DNA of 64,000 nucleotides from Erythrobacter ramosus (GCF_009828055.1 NZ_WTYB01000001.1:325183-389182); one strand, 5' to 3'. Positions 33,466-43,357 are shown, numbered from the stretch's first letter. Translations and numbers: made by a program. Notes: generated by a model not told the origin, from the sequence alone.

Positions 33466-34263
33466 CTAATCGAGGCTGGTCTTCGGAAACATCCATTGGA
33501 CCGCCAGCGAAGGCGCGAACGGGGCCCAGGTGTGTTCAGGCTGTGCGAGGCGATCGGCGATCGCGATCATCACGCTGGGATTGACCCCGAGCCCGCAATG
33601 GCTGGCGTGGACTTCGATGTTCTCGCTCGGCGTGCGGGTCGGTTTCTGGACCGAACCGCGCCAGTGCACGATCCCGTCAGTCTTGGTGAGGATCGAGGTG
33701 GTCGGCACCGGCGGCGCCTCATCAAGACGGCGAAAGCGCCCACCGCGCATCGGTTCGGGGTCCTTGCCGTTCAAGAGCTCGAACAGGCGCGCTGCGCTGG
33801 TGTGGTTGCGGTCATCGGAAATCGGGCTGCCGAGGCTGATCACCAGTCGCACCCGGTCCGGGTGAAGCTTGGCAAGTTCGCGCGCCAGCACCCCGCCAAG
33901 GCTCCACCCGACCAGCGAGACCTTGCGCCCGCTCTCGTCATTCAGCCGCTTGAGCTGGTTCTCCAGCCGCGTGATCAGCGCATTGTCGACCCGGACGTTG
34001 CGCCCGCTGTCCCAGCCGTGGGCATCATAGCCCAGCCCCTTGAGCAAGCGCCGCATCGGCACGGTCGAGGAATTGGAGGCCATGAAGCCGGGCAGAACCT
34101 GCACCGCGTGCCCATCCCCTTTGGGCAGATGCGACAGGAGCGGACGGGCCATGTAGAACGCGCCCAGCTCGAAGACAGCGCGCCCTTCGATGAAGGTCCA
34201 AATCCGGCTCGGCGGGCGCGGCGGAGGGGCGAATTGTGCGGCGGCCGATGCTGTTGCGGTCAT
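33466..34263 (-). CDS. Alpha/beta hydrolase
   Basis: A 265-aa alpha/beta hydrolase from ATG 34263 (AAGGAA upstream); an upstream ATG at 34302 overlaps the acyltransferase gene. The nucleophile elbow is GWSLGG (about 115-120) and the catalytic His probably lies in VHASHCGLG (about 220-228). A probable acid is in the SILTKTDGIVHW region. The protein lacks a clear signal peptide. It follows the WS/DGAT gene by 35 bases, suggesting an esterase or lipase acting on the same neutral lipids (inference). Confidence 0.85.
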   Translation of the reverse strand: MTATASAAAQFAPPPRPPSRIWTFIEGRAVFELGAFYMARPLLSHLPKGDGHAVQVLPGFMASNSSTVPMRRLLKGLGYDAHGWDSGRNVRVDNALITRLENQLKRLNDESGRKVSLVGWSLGGVLARELAKLHPDRVRLVISLGSPISDDRNHTSAARLFELLNGKDPEPMRGGRFRRLDEAPPVPTTSILTKTDGIVHWRGSVQKPTRTPSENIEVHASHCGLGVNPSVMIAIADRLAQPEHTWAPFAPSLAVQWMFPKTSLD

Positions 34264-34298
34264 AGTGTTTTCCTTCGCTGTTCGGCGCTTCCGGCCCA

Positions 34299-35792
34299 TC
34301 ATGCCGCTTTGACTTTACGCGCGGCGCCCTTGCGCTTGGCGGGTGCTGCCTCCGCTTTCGGAGCGGCTGTGGCTTGCTGTGTAGCAGCCAGCAGCTCGGC
34401 AAAACTATCCTCGATGCATTTCACGTAGAAATCGGGATCGGGCAGCAGCTCGCGGTCGGCAGTGAAGGCGATAGTCGCCTCGTCGCAATAGCTTTGCACC
34501 ACATGGCCGAGGCCGAGGCCGTCGGTGAGGCACAGCAGGCCCATCATGCTCTCCAGCCGCGCGCCGGAGAAATGGATCGGGACGGGCGGGCCGGGGACGT
34601 TGGTGACCACCGTGGTGAACGGCGGGGCCACCCCGCGATTGGCAAGGCCCAGCCGGGTGTAAAGCTGCGCCCCAAGCGCCATGAACAGCGCAGGGCTGAC
34701 CTTGCTCATCTCGGTCATGTTGCGCGCCCCGATCGCGTCGGACATAGCCTTGCTGTTGGCGGTTTGCGAGAAGACGAAGGCGAGCCGCTCGGCAGGGTCG
34801 GCTAGATGCGTGCCCAAGGGTGCGATCATCGCGGCGACCTGATTGCCCATATCGCCCTTCTCACCGCCTGCGCGAACCGAGATCGGGGCCATCGCGGTCA
34901 GGGTCTTCTTGGGCAGATCGTCCTTGGCCAGCAGATATTGGCGCATCGCCCCGCCGATGATCGCGAGGAACACGTCATTGACCTTCGCGCCTTCGGCCAG
35001 CGCGCGGATCGCCTTGATGTCAGCCAGCTTGAAGCTGCGCCCTTCGACCACCCGGTGCGGGGAGATTGCGCGGTTGAAGCGCGATTTGGGCGCGAGCATA
35101 TCGGCGCTGACGGTGAAGTCCTTGACCACCAGCCCCTTGATCGCCTTGGCTAGGCCGGGTGCGGCCTTGGCGGCAACCTCCAGCTGCTTCAGCGGATTGG
35201 TTACCGCGTTGAAGTAGCTTTTGCCGAGCAGTTCGATGGGATTGGGGATGCGCTCAGGCTTCCAATTGTCGGGCTTGTTGGGCGGCGGATCGGTGGGCCG
35301 CAGGGTGTGCAGCGCCTCCATCAGGTCGATGCCGCTCATCCCGTCAATCGCCGCATGGTGCACCTTGGTGACCATCGCGAAACTGCCTGGGGCGACGCCG
35401 GGGACATTGTCGAGCCCCTCGATCACGGTGAACTCCCACGGCGGGCGATCGAGATCGAGCGGGCGGGCAAAGATGCGGGCCGCCTGAATGCACAATTGCC
35501 GCCAGTCACCCGGCTTGGGCAGCGCGACGTGGCGGACATGATATTCGAGATCGAAGTCGGGATCCTCGACCCAATAGGGATAATCCAGATCGAACGGCAC
35601 CCGTACCAGCCGCTGGCGCATGGTCCGGCTAAGCTGGGCGCGGTCGCCGATGAATTGCAGGATGTCCTTGAAGCGCACGAAGCTGCCGGGCGCGGTCTCC
35701 GGGTTGTAGACCAGGATCGAGCCGATATGCATCGGCGAATTGCGCGTTTCCAGCGCGACGAAGGACGCATCCATTCCCTGCAATTGGCGCAA
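34299..35792 (-). CDS. WS/DGAT wax ester synthase/diacylglycerol acyltransferase
   Basis: A 497-aa WS/DGAT-family enzyme that esterifies fatty alcohols or diacylglycerol with acyl-CoA for storage lipid. The catalytic motif HHAAIDG is at about 144-150 (HHxxxDG) and the N-terminal MRQLQGMDASFVALET is the family's usual start. The start codon is TTG 35792, supported by GGGGAGAG upstream. The C-terminal part has PFTTVVTNVPGPPVP, and a Lys/Ala-rich tail (about 470-497) is an extra, probably flexible, extension. Confidence 0.95.
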   Translation of the reverse strand: MRQLQGMDASFVALETRNSPMHIGSILVYNPETAPGSFVRFKDILQFIGDRAQLSRTMRQRLVRVPFDLDYPYWVEDPDFDLEYHVRHVALPKPGDWRQLCIQAARIFARPLDLDRPPWEFTVIEGLDNVPGVAPGSFAMVTKVHHAAIDGMSGIDLMEALHTLRPTDPPPNKPDNWKPERIPNPIELLGKSYFNAVTNPLKQLEVAAKAAPGLAKAIKGLVVKDFTVSADMLAPKSRFNRAISPHRVVEGRSFKLADIKAIRALAEGAKVNDVFLAIIGGAMRQYLLAKDDLPKKTLTAMAPISVRAGGEKGDMGNQVAAMIAPLGTHLADPAERLAFVFSQTANSKAMSDAIGARNMTEMSKVSPALFMALGAQLYTRLGLANRGVAPPFTTVVTNVPGPPVPIHFSGARLESMMGLLCLTDGLGLGHVVQSYCDEATIAFTADRELLPDPDFYVKCIEDSFAELLAATQQATAAPKAEAAPAKRKGAARKVKAA

Positions 35793-35892
35793 GGTTCTCT
35801 CCCCGTTGACACCCCTTTGTGGGGTTTTGTTGCGCGCGAGGCTAACAGACGCTTGGGCGCGGTCAACTTGCCGCCCCCGTCAAGAGCTTCCG

Positions 35893-36879
35893 CTAGGGGC
35901 GCAGCAGCGCGAGAAGCACGAAGCTCGCCAGCCAGTGCTCGCCCATGTAGTCGCCCTCGACATGGGGGAGCGCGGCGGCGAGGTGGTCGCGGGCGAGGCG
36001 CTGCAAGGGGTCTTGCGGATCGCTGCGGCCGAGCGCGCGGGCAATCTCGCGCAGGCACCATGCACGGCTGAGGTTGAGCCCGTCGAGATGCGCGATCTTG
36101 CCGTCGCTGCGGTCGGAGACGATGACCGGGCGGCATTCGCGTTCCAGCCAGCCGTTGTCGACCACCAGCGACTCGAACCACGGGGCGAAAGCGAGATGGG
36201 GGCGGGCCTCGCTTATCAGCAGCGCGGCGGTGAGCACGGGGGAGAGGAATTCGTCGCCCCCCGGCTCCCACCCGGCATAGTCAAGGCGGTGGCCGAAAGC
36301 ACGCTCCGCCCAGTCGTCGATCAGCATGACGAGTTCGGGATCGCGCCCGGTCGCCCAGCGCCGCGCCAGCACCAGCGCGAAGGCAGTGTTGAAATGGGTG
36401 CCGACGGTGATCGGATAGGTGAGGATGCCAAGGTAATCTCGAAACCTTGCCGCAAACGCGCGCGCCAGCGGTTCGAGCAGCGCGGCCCAGTCGCGGTCGC
36501 CATGCCGTGCGGCCTCGTGGTGCAGGTACATCAGCCAGCCCCAGCCATAGGGCCGCTCGAACCCGCGCGCGGAGGGGCGGTCGAGATAGGCGAGTTCCGC
36601 CGCCAGCTTCTCCTCGGTGAAGGTCTCATCGGCCAGCGCGTCGATTGGCGCAGCTTCGGGCATGGCGGGATAGAGCCGCCTGAGGGTCAGCAACGTCCAC
36701 CAGCCGTGGACGCAGGAATGCCAGTCGAAGCTGCCGAAGAACACCGGATGGGCCTGTCGCGGCAGGCGCAGGTCCTCGGGGCCGGTGAAGACATGATCGT
36801 CCTTGTACGGATACGGCCGCGCCACGTGCCCCAGCGCCACGCGGGCGAAACGGCGGGCGATGTCCTCGGTCAGTTCCAC
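35893..36879 (-). CDS. DUF2891 family protein
   Basis: A 328-aa protein if started at GTG 36879 (ATG 36918 is an alternative that overlaps DUF979 more). The DUF2891 pattern is clear: RFARVALGHV, YPYKDDHVFTGPEDL, HPVFFGSFDWHSCVHGWW and a C-terminal GDYMGEHWLASFVLLAL. The repeated helical build suggests an alpha/alpha toroid, with His and Asp residues conserved as in glycosidase-like or hydrolase-like enzymes. No reaction is established. The gene is the last of a ten-gene operon, after DUF979, which often accompanies it. Confidence 0.88.
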   Translation of the reverse strand: MELTEDIARRFARVALGHVARPYPYKDDHVFTGPEDLRLPRQAHPVFFGSFDWHSCVHGWWTLLTLRRLYPAMPEAAPIDALADETFTEEKLAAELAYLDRPSARGFERPYGWGWLMYLHHEAARHGDRDWAALLEPLARAFAARFRDYLGILTYPITVGTHFNTAFALVLARRWATGRDPELVMLIDDWAERAFGHRLDYAGWEPGGDEFLSPVLTAALLISEARPHLAFAPWFESLVVDNGWLERECRPVIVSDRSDGKIAHLDGLNLSRAWCLREIARALGRSDPQDPLQRLARDHLAAALPHVEGDYMGEHWLASFVLLALLRP

Positions 36880-37820
36880 AGCCAGAAGGCCCCCACATAG
36901 ATGATCACGATATTGCAAACGAGCAGCGGCACCGCCGTTCCCACCTGTTGGCGGATCACCGCGTTCTGGTCCTTCAGCTCCAGCAACGCGGCGGGCACGA
37001 TGTTAAAATTCGCCGCCATCGGGGTGAGCAGCGTGCCGCAGAACCCGGCCAGCATCCCCACCGCGCCGATCACCGCCGGGTTGCCGCCATATTGCCCGAT
37101 CAGCAGCGGGATGCCGATGGCGGCGGCCATCACCGGGAAAGCGGCAAAGGCGTTGCCCATGATCATCGTGAAGCCCGCCATGCCAAGCGCAAAGACCACC
37201 ACGGTCAGGAACACGCTGCCCTCAGGGATGATGCCGCCCGCGATCCCGCCAATGATCTCGCCCACCCCGGCGAGCGCGAACACCGCACCCAGCGCGGCCA
37301 GCATCTGCGGCAGGATCGCCGCCCAGCCGATGGAGTCGATCAGCCGGCGGCCTTCCTCAGCCGGGGCCATCAGCGGCGGACGCAACCACACCATCGCCCC
37401 TATCAGCGCAGCGATGACCCCGATGCCGAACAGGATCAGCGTCTCGCGCCGCGGCTCGAACAACCCGGTCTCGCCCAGCGGGGTATAATTGTAGAGCAGC
37501 GTCCCTGCGACCGCCGTAAGGGGCACGACCAGCGCCGGAAGGAACAGCCGGTTGCCAAGCTGCGCGGCATAGGCCTCGCGTTCTTGCGGCGAGGTGGTCG
37601 GCGGATCGCTGCGCTTGAGGCCGCCCAGCCCGGCTATGGCCACCAGCGCCAGCACCAGCACGCCGTTGGCAAGGTCGGAGAGATGGCTGCCGAGAAGGAA
37701 ACTTGCAGAGAGCAGCGCCCAGAAGGCGGCACTGCCCCAGCGCCGGTCCTTCGCGGACAGCGCCGCCCACACTCCAAAGGCCGCGCCTGCCAGCACATAG
37801 AGCCACTCGTAAGTGATCAC
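36870..37820 (-). CDS. DUF979 membrane protein, likely transporter half
   Basis: A 316-aa integral membrane protein with about nine hydrophobic segments, matching DUF979. It shares four bases (ATGA) with the DUF969 gene upstream. DUF969 and DUF979 occur as pairs and are thought to form a permease; their neighbours in many genomes handle 5-oxoproline (from memory, not checked here). The fused oxoprolinase gene directly upstream supports the same substrate class. Confidence 0.9.
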   Translation of the reverse strand: MITYEWLYVLAGAAFGVWAALSAKDRRWGSAAFWALLSASFLLGSHLSDLANGVLVLALVAIAGLGGLKRSDPPTTSPQEREAYAAQLGNRLFLPALVVPLTAVAGTLLYNYTPLGETGLFEPRRETLILFGIGVIAALIGAMVWLRPPLMAPAEEGRRLIDSIGWAAILPQMLAALGAVFALAGVGEIIGGIAGGIIPEGSVFLTVVVFALGMAGFTMIMGNAFAAFPVMAAAIGIPLLIGQYGGNPAVIGAVGMLAGFCGTLLTPMAANFNIVPAALLELKDQNAVIRQQVGTAVPLLVCNIVIIYVGAFWLWN

Positions 37821-38488
37821 TCGGGCGCCCTCCCCAATCGCCGGTCAAACGCGAGGATGCGGCCCGCATGGATCACGAATGCGCAGATTGCGGTCGGGAT
37901 CGCCCAGACCGAGAGTTGCAAGGGCGTCAGCGGATAGCCCGCAGCCTCGAACACGCCCTGGATCAGCAGGATCGAGGCGATCGCGAAGAAGATGTCTTCG
38001 CCAAAGAACAGCCCGACATTGTCGGTCGCAGCGGCCATGGCTTTCACCTCGTCGCGGGCCGCATCGGACAGATCACCGTGGGTCTTCAGCGCCGCCGCCT
38101 CGGCCATCGGCGCGACCAGTGGGCGGACGGCTTGCGGATGCCCGCCAATGTCCTTCATCCCCAGCGCCGAGGCCAGCTGGCGGAAGGCAAGATAGGCGAC
38201 AAGCAGCTTGCCCATCGTCGCCCCGCGCATCCCCTCAATCACCGCGCGGGCGCGTTGCTGCAACCCGTAGCGTTCGAGCAACCCGATCACCGGCAGGATG
38301 ATCCAAGTGACCGAAATATAGCGGTTGTCATTGAACGCCTTGCCCAGCGCCTCGATCACCGCGATTGGATCGAGCCCCGCCAGCACGCCCGTCGCCAGCG
38401 CGGCGCTGACCACCACCAGCAGTGGGTTGAAGCGCAGGGCAAAGCCCAGAACGACGATGGCGATACCCGCCAGCGGCCAGTAGTTCAT
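37817..38488 (-). CDS. DUF969 membrane protein, likely transporter half
   Basis: A 223-aa integral membrane protein of the DUF969 family, with the conserved GLLERYGLQQRARAVI region and FNDNRYISVTWIILPVIG. It begins within the last four bases of the oxoprolinase gene (ATGA). With DUF979 it probably makes one transporter, perhaps for 5-oxoproline or a related lactam. Confidence 0.9.
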   Translation of the reverse strand: MNYWPLAGIAIVVLGFALRFNPLLVVVSAALATGVLAGLDPIAVIEALGKAFNDNRYISVTWIILPVIGLLERYGLQQRARAVIEGMRGATMGKLLVAYLAFRQLASALGMKDIGGHPQAVRPLVAPMAEAAALKTHGDLSDAARDEVKAMAAATDNVGLFFGEDIFFAIASILLIQGVFEAAGYPLTPLQLSVWAIPTAICAFVIHAGRILAFDRRLGRAPE

Positions 38489-41400
38489 GTGTCTGTCCCC
38501 CCGAAGCCGCCGCCCCCGGGCGTCAGGATCACGAATGTATCGCCCGGCTGCATCTGCGCCGAGCCGGTCGCGCCGAGGTCCTCACGGGTGCCATCGGCCC
38601 GCTCGACCCAGTTGCGCCCCGGCTTTGCGTCGCCCCCTCCACGCAGCCCGCGCGGCGCGACCTTGCGGCGGTTGGCGAGCATATTGGCGCGCATCGGTTC
38701 AAGGAAAGTTACACGCCGCACCACCCCGTCCCCGCCGCGATGCCGCCCCTCGCCCCCCGATCCGCGCCAGATGGCAAACTCCTCCAGCCGCACCGGCAAG
38801 CGCGTTTCGAGGATTTCGGGATCCGTCAGGCGCGAATTGGTCATGTGGGTCTGCACCGCGCTGGTGCCATCGTGGTCAGGCCCAGCCCCCGATCCGCCGC
38901 AGATTGTCTCGTAATACTGGTGGCTCTCGTTGCCGAAAGTGAAGTTGTTCATCGTGCCCTGCGACGGCGCGAGCCTGCCCGTCGCGGCGAACAGCGCGTC
39001 GGTGACGACTTGGCTGGTCTCGACATTGCCGGCCACCACCGCTGCGCCGGGCTTCGGGTTCAACATCAAGCCTTCGGGCACGATTAGCGTCACCGGGCGC
39101 AAGCAGCCGTCATTCATCGGGATTGCATCATCGATCAGCGTCCGCAGCACATAGAGCGCGGCGGCGCGGGTGATTGAACGCGGGGCGTTGAAGTTGTCGG
39201 AAAGCTGGAGGCTCGTCCCGGTGAAGTCGAACACGGCCGAGCGGGCCGCGCGGTCGATGCGGATCGCGACCTTTACACAAGCGCCGTTATCCATCGGATA
39301 GGCGAACGCGCCGTCCTCCAACCCGCCGAGCAAGCGGCGCACGCTTTCCTCGGCATTGGCAAGGACGTGGTTCATATAGGCGGCGAGCACATCGGCACCA
39401 TGTTCGCGCGCCGCCGCCGCCAGCAATTCCGCCCCGCGCGTGCAAGCGGCAAGCTGTGCGCGCAGGTCGGAGAGGTTGCGGTCGGGATTGCGCGCGGGAT
39501 ACTCCGCTGCGGCGAGAATGCGGCGCAGCCCGGCCTCCTGAAAGCGGCCCTCGTCCACCATCAGCAGATTGTCGATCAGCACGCCCTCTTCGGCGATGGT
39601 GCGGCTTTCGGGCGGCATGGAACCGGGAGCGATCCCTCCAATGTCCGCATGGTGCCCGCGTGCAGCGACGAAGGCGTCAGGCTCTCCGCTCGTGGCGTCG
39701 TAAAACACCGGCACAATCACCGTGATGTCGGGCAGGTGGGTGCCGCCGCGATAGGGATCGTTGAGGACGTAAGCGTCCCCGCGCCGGAACCCGCGACCAT
39801 CCCGCCCCGCGCCCCGCGCTTCGATCACCCGCGCAATGGAGTCGCCCATGCTGCCAAGGTGCACCGGGATATGCGGCGCATTGGCGATCAGCGCGCCCGA
39901 TGCGCCGAACAGCGCGCAGGAGAAATCGAGCCGCTCCTTGATGTTCACCGAGGTCGCAGTGGATTGCAGCACCACGCCCATCTCCTCGGCGATCGCCATG
40001 AAGAGGTTGTTGAAGATTTCGAGCCGCACCGGATCGACCGCAGTCCCGGCGGCGCGTTCGCGGGTGAGCGGGACGGTGCGGGTGAGGATCAGGCTGCCTT
40101 CGTGGGCGAGCCGAGCCTGCCAGCCTGCCTCCACCACAGTGGTGGAGCCCGGGTCGATGATCAGCAGCGGGCCTTGGGCGACCTCGCCTGCCGCCAATGC
40201 GGTGCGGGCCATGACGGGCCAGTCTCCGGGCAGCAGCGCCGCCGTGGCTGTGGTGGTTTCGGGGATGCCGGAGGCGGCGGCCAGCCCGCCTGACACACCC
40301 CGCGCCTCGACGCTCAGCGCTTCTACGATGATCGCACCCTCCACGTCGGAATAGCCGAAACGCTGGCGGTGAAGCTGGCGGAACGCGGCGTCCATCTGCG
40401 CAGGCGCCTCGCAAGGGATCGCAAGCAGGCTGTCGCTTCCGGCAAAGCGCAGGCGCGCGCGGGGCTCAGTGATAATCGCTTCCTCCGCGATGCCCTGATC
40501 CAGCAAAGCTTGCCGCGCCTGCACCTGAAGCGCGGCGAGTTCCTGGGCAAAGCTCTCCCCCAACGGCCGCATCAGGCTGATCTCGCGGATCGTTTTTACC
40601 GGGGCAAGGCCGATGCCATAGGCCGACAGCATCCCGGCGAGCGGGTGGACCAGCACCGTCTCCATCCCCAGCGCGTCCGCGACGCGGCAGGCATGCTGGC
40701 CGCCCGCCCCGCCGAAGCAGGCGAGCGCATAGGTCGTCACGTCATGCCCGCGCGCGACCGAGATTTTGCGTATCGCGCCTGCCATGTTGTGAACCGCGAT
40801 GGCGAGGAAACCCTCGGCGATTGCCTCGAGCGAGGTGGGTTCGGGGAGCGCGGCGGCGACCTCCTCCAGCCGTGCGCGGGCGGCCTCGGGGTCAAGCGGC
40901 TCATCGCCGCCCGGGCCGAACACTGCCGGGAAGAAGGCCGGGTCGATCCGCCCGAGAAACAGGTTGCAATCGGTCACGGTCAGCGGCCCGCCCTTGCGGT
41001 AGCAGGCAGGGCCGGGGTCAGCGCCCGCGCTCTCCGGCCCGACGCGAAAGCGCGCGCCATCGAAGCGGCAGATCGAGCCGCCGCCCGCGGCCACGGTATG
41101 GATCTGCATCATCGGTGCAGCCACGCGCACGCCTGCCACCACGCTATCGCCGGTCAGCTCCACCTCGCCCGCGTAGTGCGCAACGTCTGTGCTGGTGCCG
41201 CCCATGTCGAACCCGATCAGCCGTGTGTGGCCGAGCGGTTCGCAGGCGGCGACCATCCCGACCACACCGCCCGCCGGACCGGACAGGATCGCATCCTTGC
41301 CCCGAAATGCCCCGACTTCGGCCAGCCCGCCGTTCGACTGCATGAACCGGAGCGCCTCGGCCGCAGGCAGGCTCGCCGCCAGTCCATCGGTGTAGCGCCG

Positions 41401-42054
41401 CAGAACGGGCGAAAGATAGGCGTCGACCACTGTGGTATCGCCGCGAGGGATCAGCCGGATCAGCGGCGCGACCTCGTGACTGACGCTGACCTGCGCAAAG
41501 CCGATTGCGCGCGCGAGTGCAGCAAGCCGCTCCTCGTGCTCACGGTGCTGCCAGCCATGCATCAGCACGATGGCGAGCGCATCGAGTCCCTCCGTGCGCA
41601 GCTGCTCGAAGGATGCGCGCGCCGCCGCTTCGTCCAGCGGGCGCAGCACCGTGCCATCCACCGCCACGCGCTCGTCGATCTCTACGACCTTCGCGGGCAG
41701 CTGTTCGGGCAGCACGATATGGCGCGCGAAGATGTGGGGCCGCGCCTGCGTGCCGATCCGCAAAGCGTCGGCAAAGCCGCGCGTGATCGCCAGCGCCAGC
41801 CGCTCGCCCTTCCGCTCCAACAGCGCGTTGGTCGCCACCGTGGTGCCGATGCGGAGCTCGGCGATCGCCGCCTCACCATAACGCGCCATCAGCCGTCGCA
41901 CCGCCTCGCTCGCAGCGTCGGGATAGTGGCCCGGATTTTCCGACAGCAGCTTCTCGGTCACCTGCCGCCCATCCGGCGTGGTGGCGACGACATCGGTAAA
42001 GGTGCCGCCACGATCAACGGCAAAGCGCCATGCTGGGGGTTGTGCCAGATTCAT
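38485..42054 (-). CDS. Fused HyuA-HyuB, 5-oxoprolinase/hydantoinase-like
   Basis: A 1189-aa protein from ATG 42054, slightly shorter than the usual 5-oxoprolinase (about 1280). The N-terminal HyuA half starts RFAVDRGGTFTDVVA and has GFDMGGTSTDVAHY (about 280-293), the ATP-binding signature of the family. The HyuB half begins near 660 (DPVRLEIFNNLFMAIAEEMGVVLQ) and has RGHHADIGG and PSQGTMNNFTFG. Such enzymes open 5-oxoproline or hydantoins with ATP. Substrate cannot be fixed from sequence, but DUF969/DUF979 behind it favour a lactam such as 5-oxoproline. A 73-base gap separates it from the MFS gene. Confidence 0.88.
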   Translation of the reverse strand: MNLAQPPAWRFAVDRGGTFTDVVATTPDGRQVTEKLLSENPGHYPDAASEAVRRLMARYGEAAIAELRIGTTVATNALLERKGERLALAITRGFADALRIGTQARPHIFARHIVLPEQLPAKVVEIDERVAVDGTVLRPLDEAAARASFEQLRTEGLDALAIVLMHGWQHREHEERLAALARAIGFAQVSVSHEVAPLIRLIPRGDTTVVDAYLSPVLRRYTDGLAASLPAAEALRFMQSNGGLAEVGAFRGKDAILSGPAGGVVGMVAACEPLGHTRLIGFDMGGTSTDVAHYAGEVELTGDSVVAGVRVAAPMMQIHTVAAGGGSICRFDGARFRVGPESAGADPGPACYRKGGPLTVTDCNLFLGRIDPAFFPAVFGPGGDEPLDPEAARARLEEVAAALPEPTSLEAIAEGFLAIAVHNMAGAIRKISVARGHDVTTYALACFGGAGGQHACRVADALGMETVLVHPLAGMLSAYGIGLAPVKTIREISLMRPLGESFAQELAALQVQARQALLDQGIAEEAIITEPRARLRFAGSDSLLAIPCEAPAQMDAAFRQLHRQRFGYSDVEGAIIVEALSVEARGVSGGLAAASGIPETTTATAALLPGDWPVMARTALAAGEVAQGPLLIIDPGSTTVVEAGWQARLAHEGSLILTRTVPLTRERAAGTAVDPVRLEIFNNLFMAIAEEMGVVLQSTATSVNIKERLDFSCALFGASGALIANAPHIPVHLGSMGDSIARVIEARGAGRDGRGFRRGDAYVLNDPYRGGTHLPDITVIVPVFYDATSGEPDAFVAARGHHADIGGIAPGSMPPESRTIAEEGVLIDNLLMVDEGRFQEAGLRRILAAAEYPARNPDRNLSDLRAQLAACTRGAELLAAAAREHGADVLAAYMNHVLANAEESVRRLLGGLEDGAFAYPMDNGACVKVAIRIDRAARSAVFDFTGTSLQLSDNFNAPRSITRAAALYVLRTLIDDAIPMNDGCLRPVTLIVPEGLMLNPKPGAAVVAGNVETSQVVTDALFAATGRLAPSQGTMNNFTFGNESHQYYETICGGSGAGPDHDGTSAVQTHMTNSRLTDPEILETRLPVRLEEFAIWRGSGGEGRHRGGDGVVRRVTFLEPMRANMLANRRKVAPRGLRGGGDAKPGRNWVERADGTREDLGATGSAQMQPGDTFVILTPGGGGFGGTDT

Positions 42055-42127
42055 GCTTCGCTGTGTTGTCCAGCGCTCACGACAAAGCAACTGCGGCGAA
42101 GGACTGAACGGCCCGGCGTCAGCGCCG

Positions 42128-43357
42128 CTATGTGACCGATCGGCCCGCAGTCTCCGGCAAGACCAGCCAGATCCACGCCGCAAGCAGGAAGCTGACCGAA
42201 GCCAGCGCCATGACCGGGCCAAGCCCGAACGCCTCGGCCAGCGGGGCAGTGATGAGCGGGGCGGTCATGCTGATCACGCGGCCCCAATTGTAGATCGACG
42301 CGGCGGTCGAGCGCAGGTGCGGCGGGTAAAGCTCTGACAGCCACGGCCCCCAGATCGCCGAGGCGCTGAGCATCACGCCGTAGCCAAAGCCCAGCGCTTC
42401 CAGCAGGCCGAGCGGTAGCGGCACGAACAGATAGACCGGGATGATCGCGGCGGCACTGATGAACCCCGCCGCGCCAACCCGGCGGCCAAGCCGGTCGCTG
42501 ATCCAGCCCCATATCAGCCCGCCCAGTGCCGCACCGATGAACTGCCAGCCCAATACGTCACCGATCACGGTGTCGGGGATGCCGCGCTCGGTCTTGAGGT
42601 AGGTGCTCGCCCAACCGGTGAAGGCTTGATAGGCGAAGAAATTGAGGCCCGACATGGTCGCCAGCAGCAACGTCTGGCGGGCGACGCCGGGGCGGAACAG
42701 CTCGGCGATGGGGAGCTTGGAAGCGGCGGTCGTGCTCGCGCCGACGGGTCCGCCGAAGGGGAGCAGCTTGCGGTCGTCCGGCACCACCAGAAACGCGAAC
42801 AACGCCAAGGCGACCGGCACCGCGCCTGCCCACAGCAGCACTTTCCAGTCGGCTCCGGCCCGGAATGCCGCCGCCGAGAGGAAACCAAGCGCCGAGACTG
42901 CGACGTTATAGGTCCCCAGCACAAAGCCAGCGATCAGCCCGCGCATACTCGCCGGAAACAGGCCCGAGTAAATGCCGACCGCAATCGGATACATCGCGCC
43001 CATGAAGAAGCCCATCAGCACCCGCTGCCCCACCAGCGTGGCAAAATCGGCCACCACCAGGCCGGACAGCAGCATCCCGCCATAACCGATCATCGCAATC
43101 ATCAGCGCATTGCGCCGCCCGATGATGTCGGCGACCTGCCCCATGACGACCGCACCGATGATCGCGCCGATGGCTTGGACGGTGTAAAGCGATCCCGATT
43201 CCGTAAGGGTGAGGCCCAAATCCTCCTTGATATAGGGTCGCAGAATATCGACTGTGTTCCACGACCAGGCGTAGAAGAAATAGCCGATCAGCAGGAACAC
43301 CAGCGCGGCGATCCGGCGTGATTGGCTGATATCTTCGGCGCGTTGCTGCACTGTCAT
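42128..43357 (-). CDS. MFS transporter
   Basis: A 409-aa major facilitator with 12 predicted helices. Loop motif GQVADIIGRRNALM lies after helix 2 and GWISDRLGRRVG after helix 8, the two copies of the MFS signature. It resembles the metabolite:proton symporters of the sugar/aromatic-acid class. It overlaps the aldolase gene by four bases (ATGA) and so belongs to the LacI-controlled operon, likely as the inner-membrane importer of the substrate. Confidence 0.93.
   Translation of the reverse strand: MTVQQRAEDISQSRRIAALVFLLIGYFFYAWSWNTVDILRPYIKEDLGLTLTESGSLYTVQAIGAIIGAVVMGQVADIIGRRNALMIAMIGYGGMLLSGLVVADFATLVGQRVLMGFFMGAMYPIAVGIYSGLFPASMRGLIAGFVLGTYNVAVSALGFLSAAAFRAGADWKVLLWAGAVPVALALFAFLVVPDDRKLLPFGGPVGASTTAASKLPIAELFRPGVARQTLLLATMSGLNFFAYQAFTGWASTYLKTERGIPDTVIGDVLGWQFIGAALGGLIWGWISDRLGRRVGAAGFISAAAIIPVYLFVPLPLGLLEALGFGYGVMLSASAIWGPWLSELYPPHLRSTAASIYNWGRVISMTAPLITAPLAEAFGLGPVMALASVSFLLAAWIWLVLPETAGRSVT

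Noticed and set aside
35815..35845. ACCCC-TTTGT-GGGGT hairpin with TTTGTT as a plus-strand terminator
   Set aside because: No plus-strand gene ends nearby; on the minus strand it lacks a T-run and lies in the acyltransferase leader, so its role is unclear.
40369..42135. 588-codon open frame opposite the oxoprolinase gene
   Set aside because: Arg/His/Gln-rich mirror frame of a well-recognised gene.
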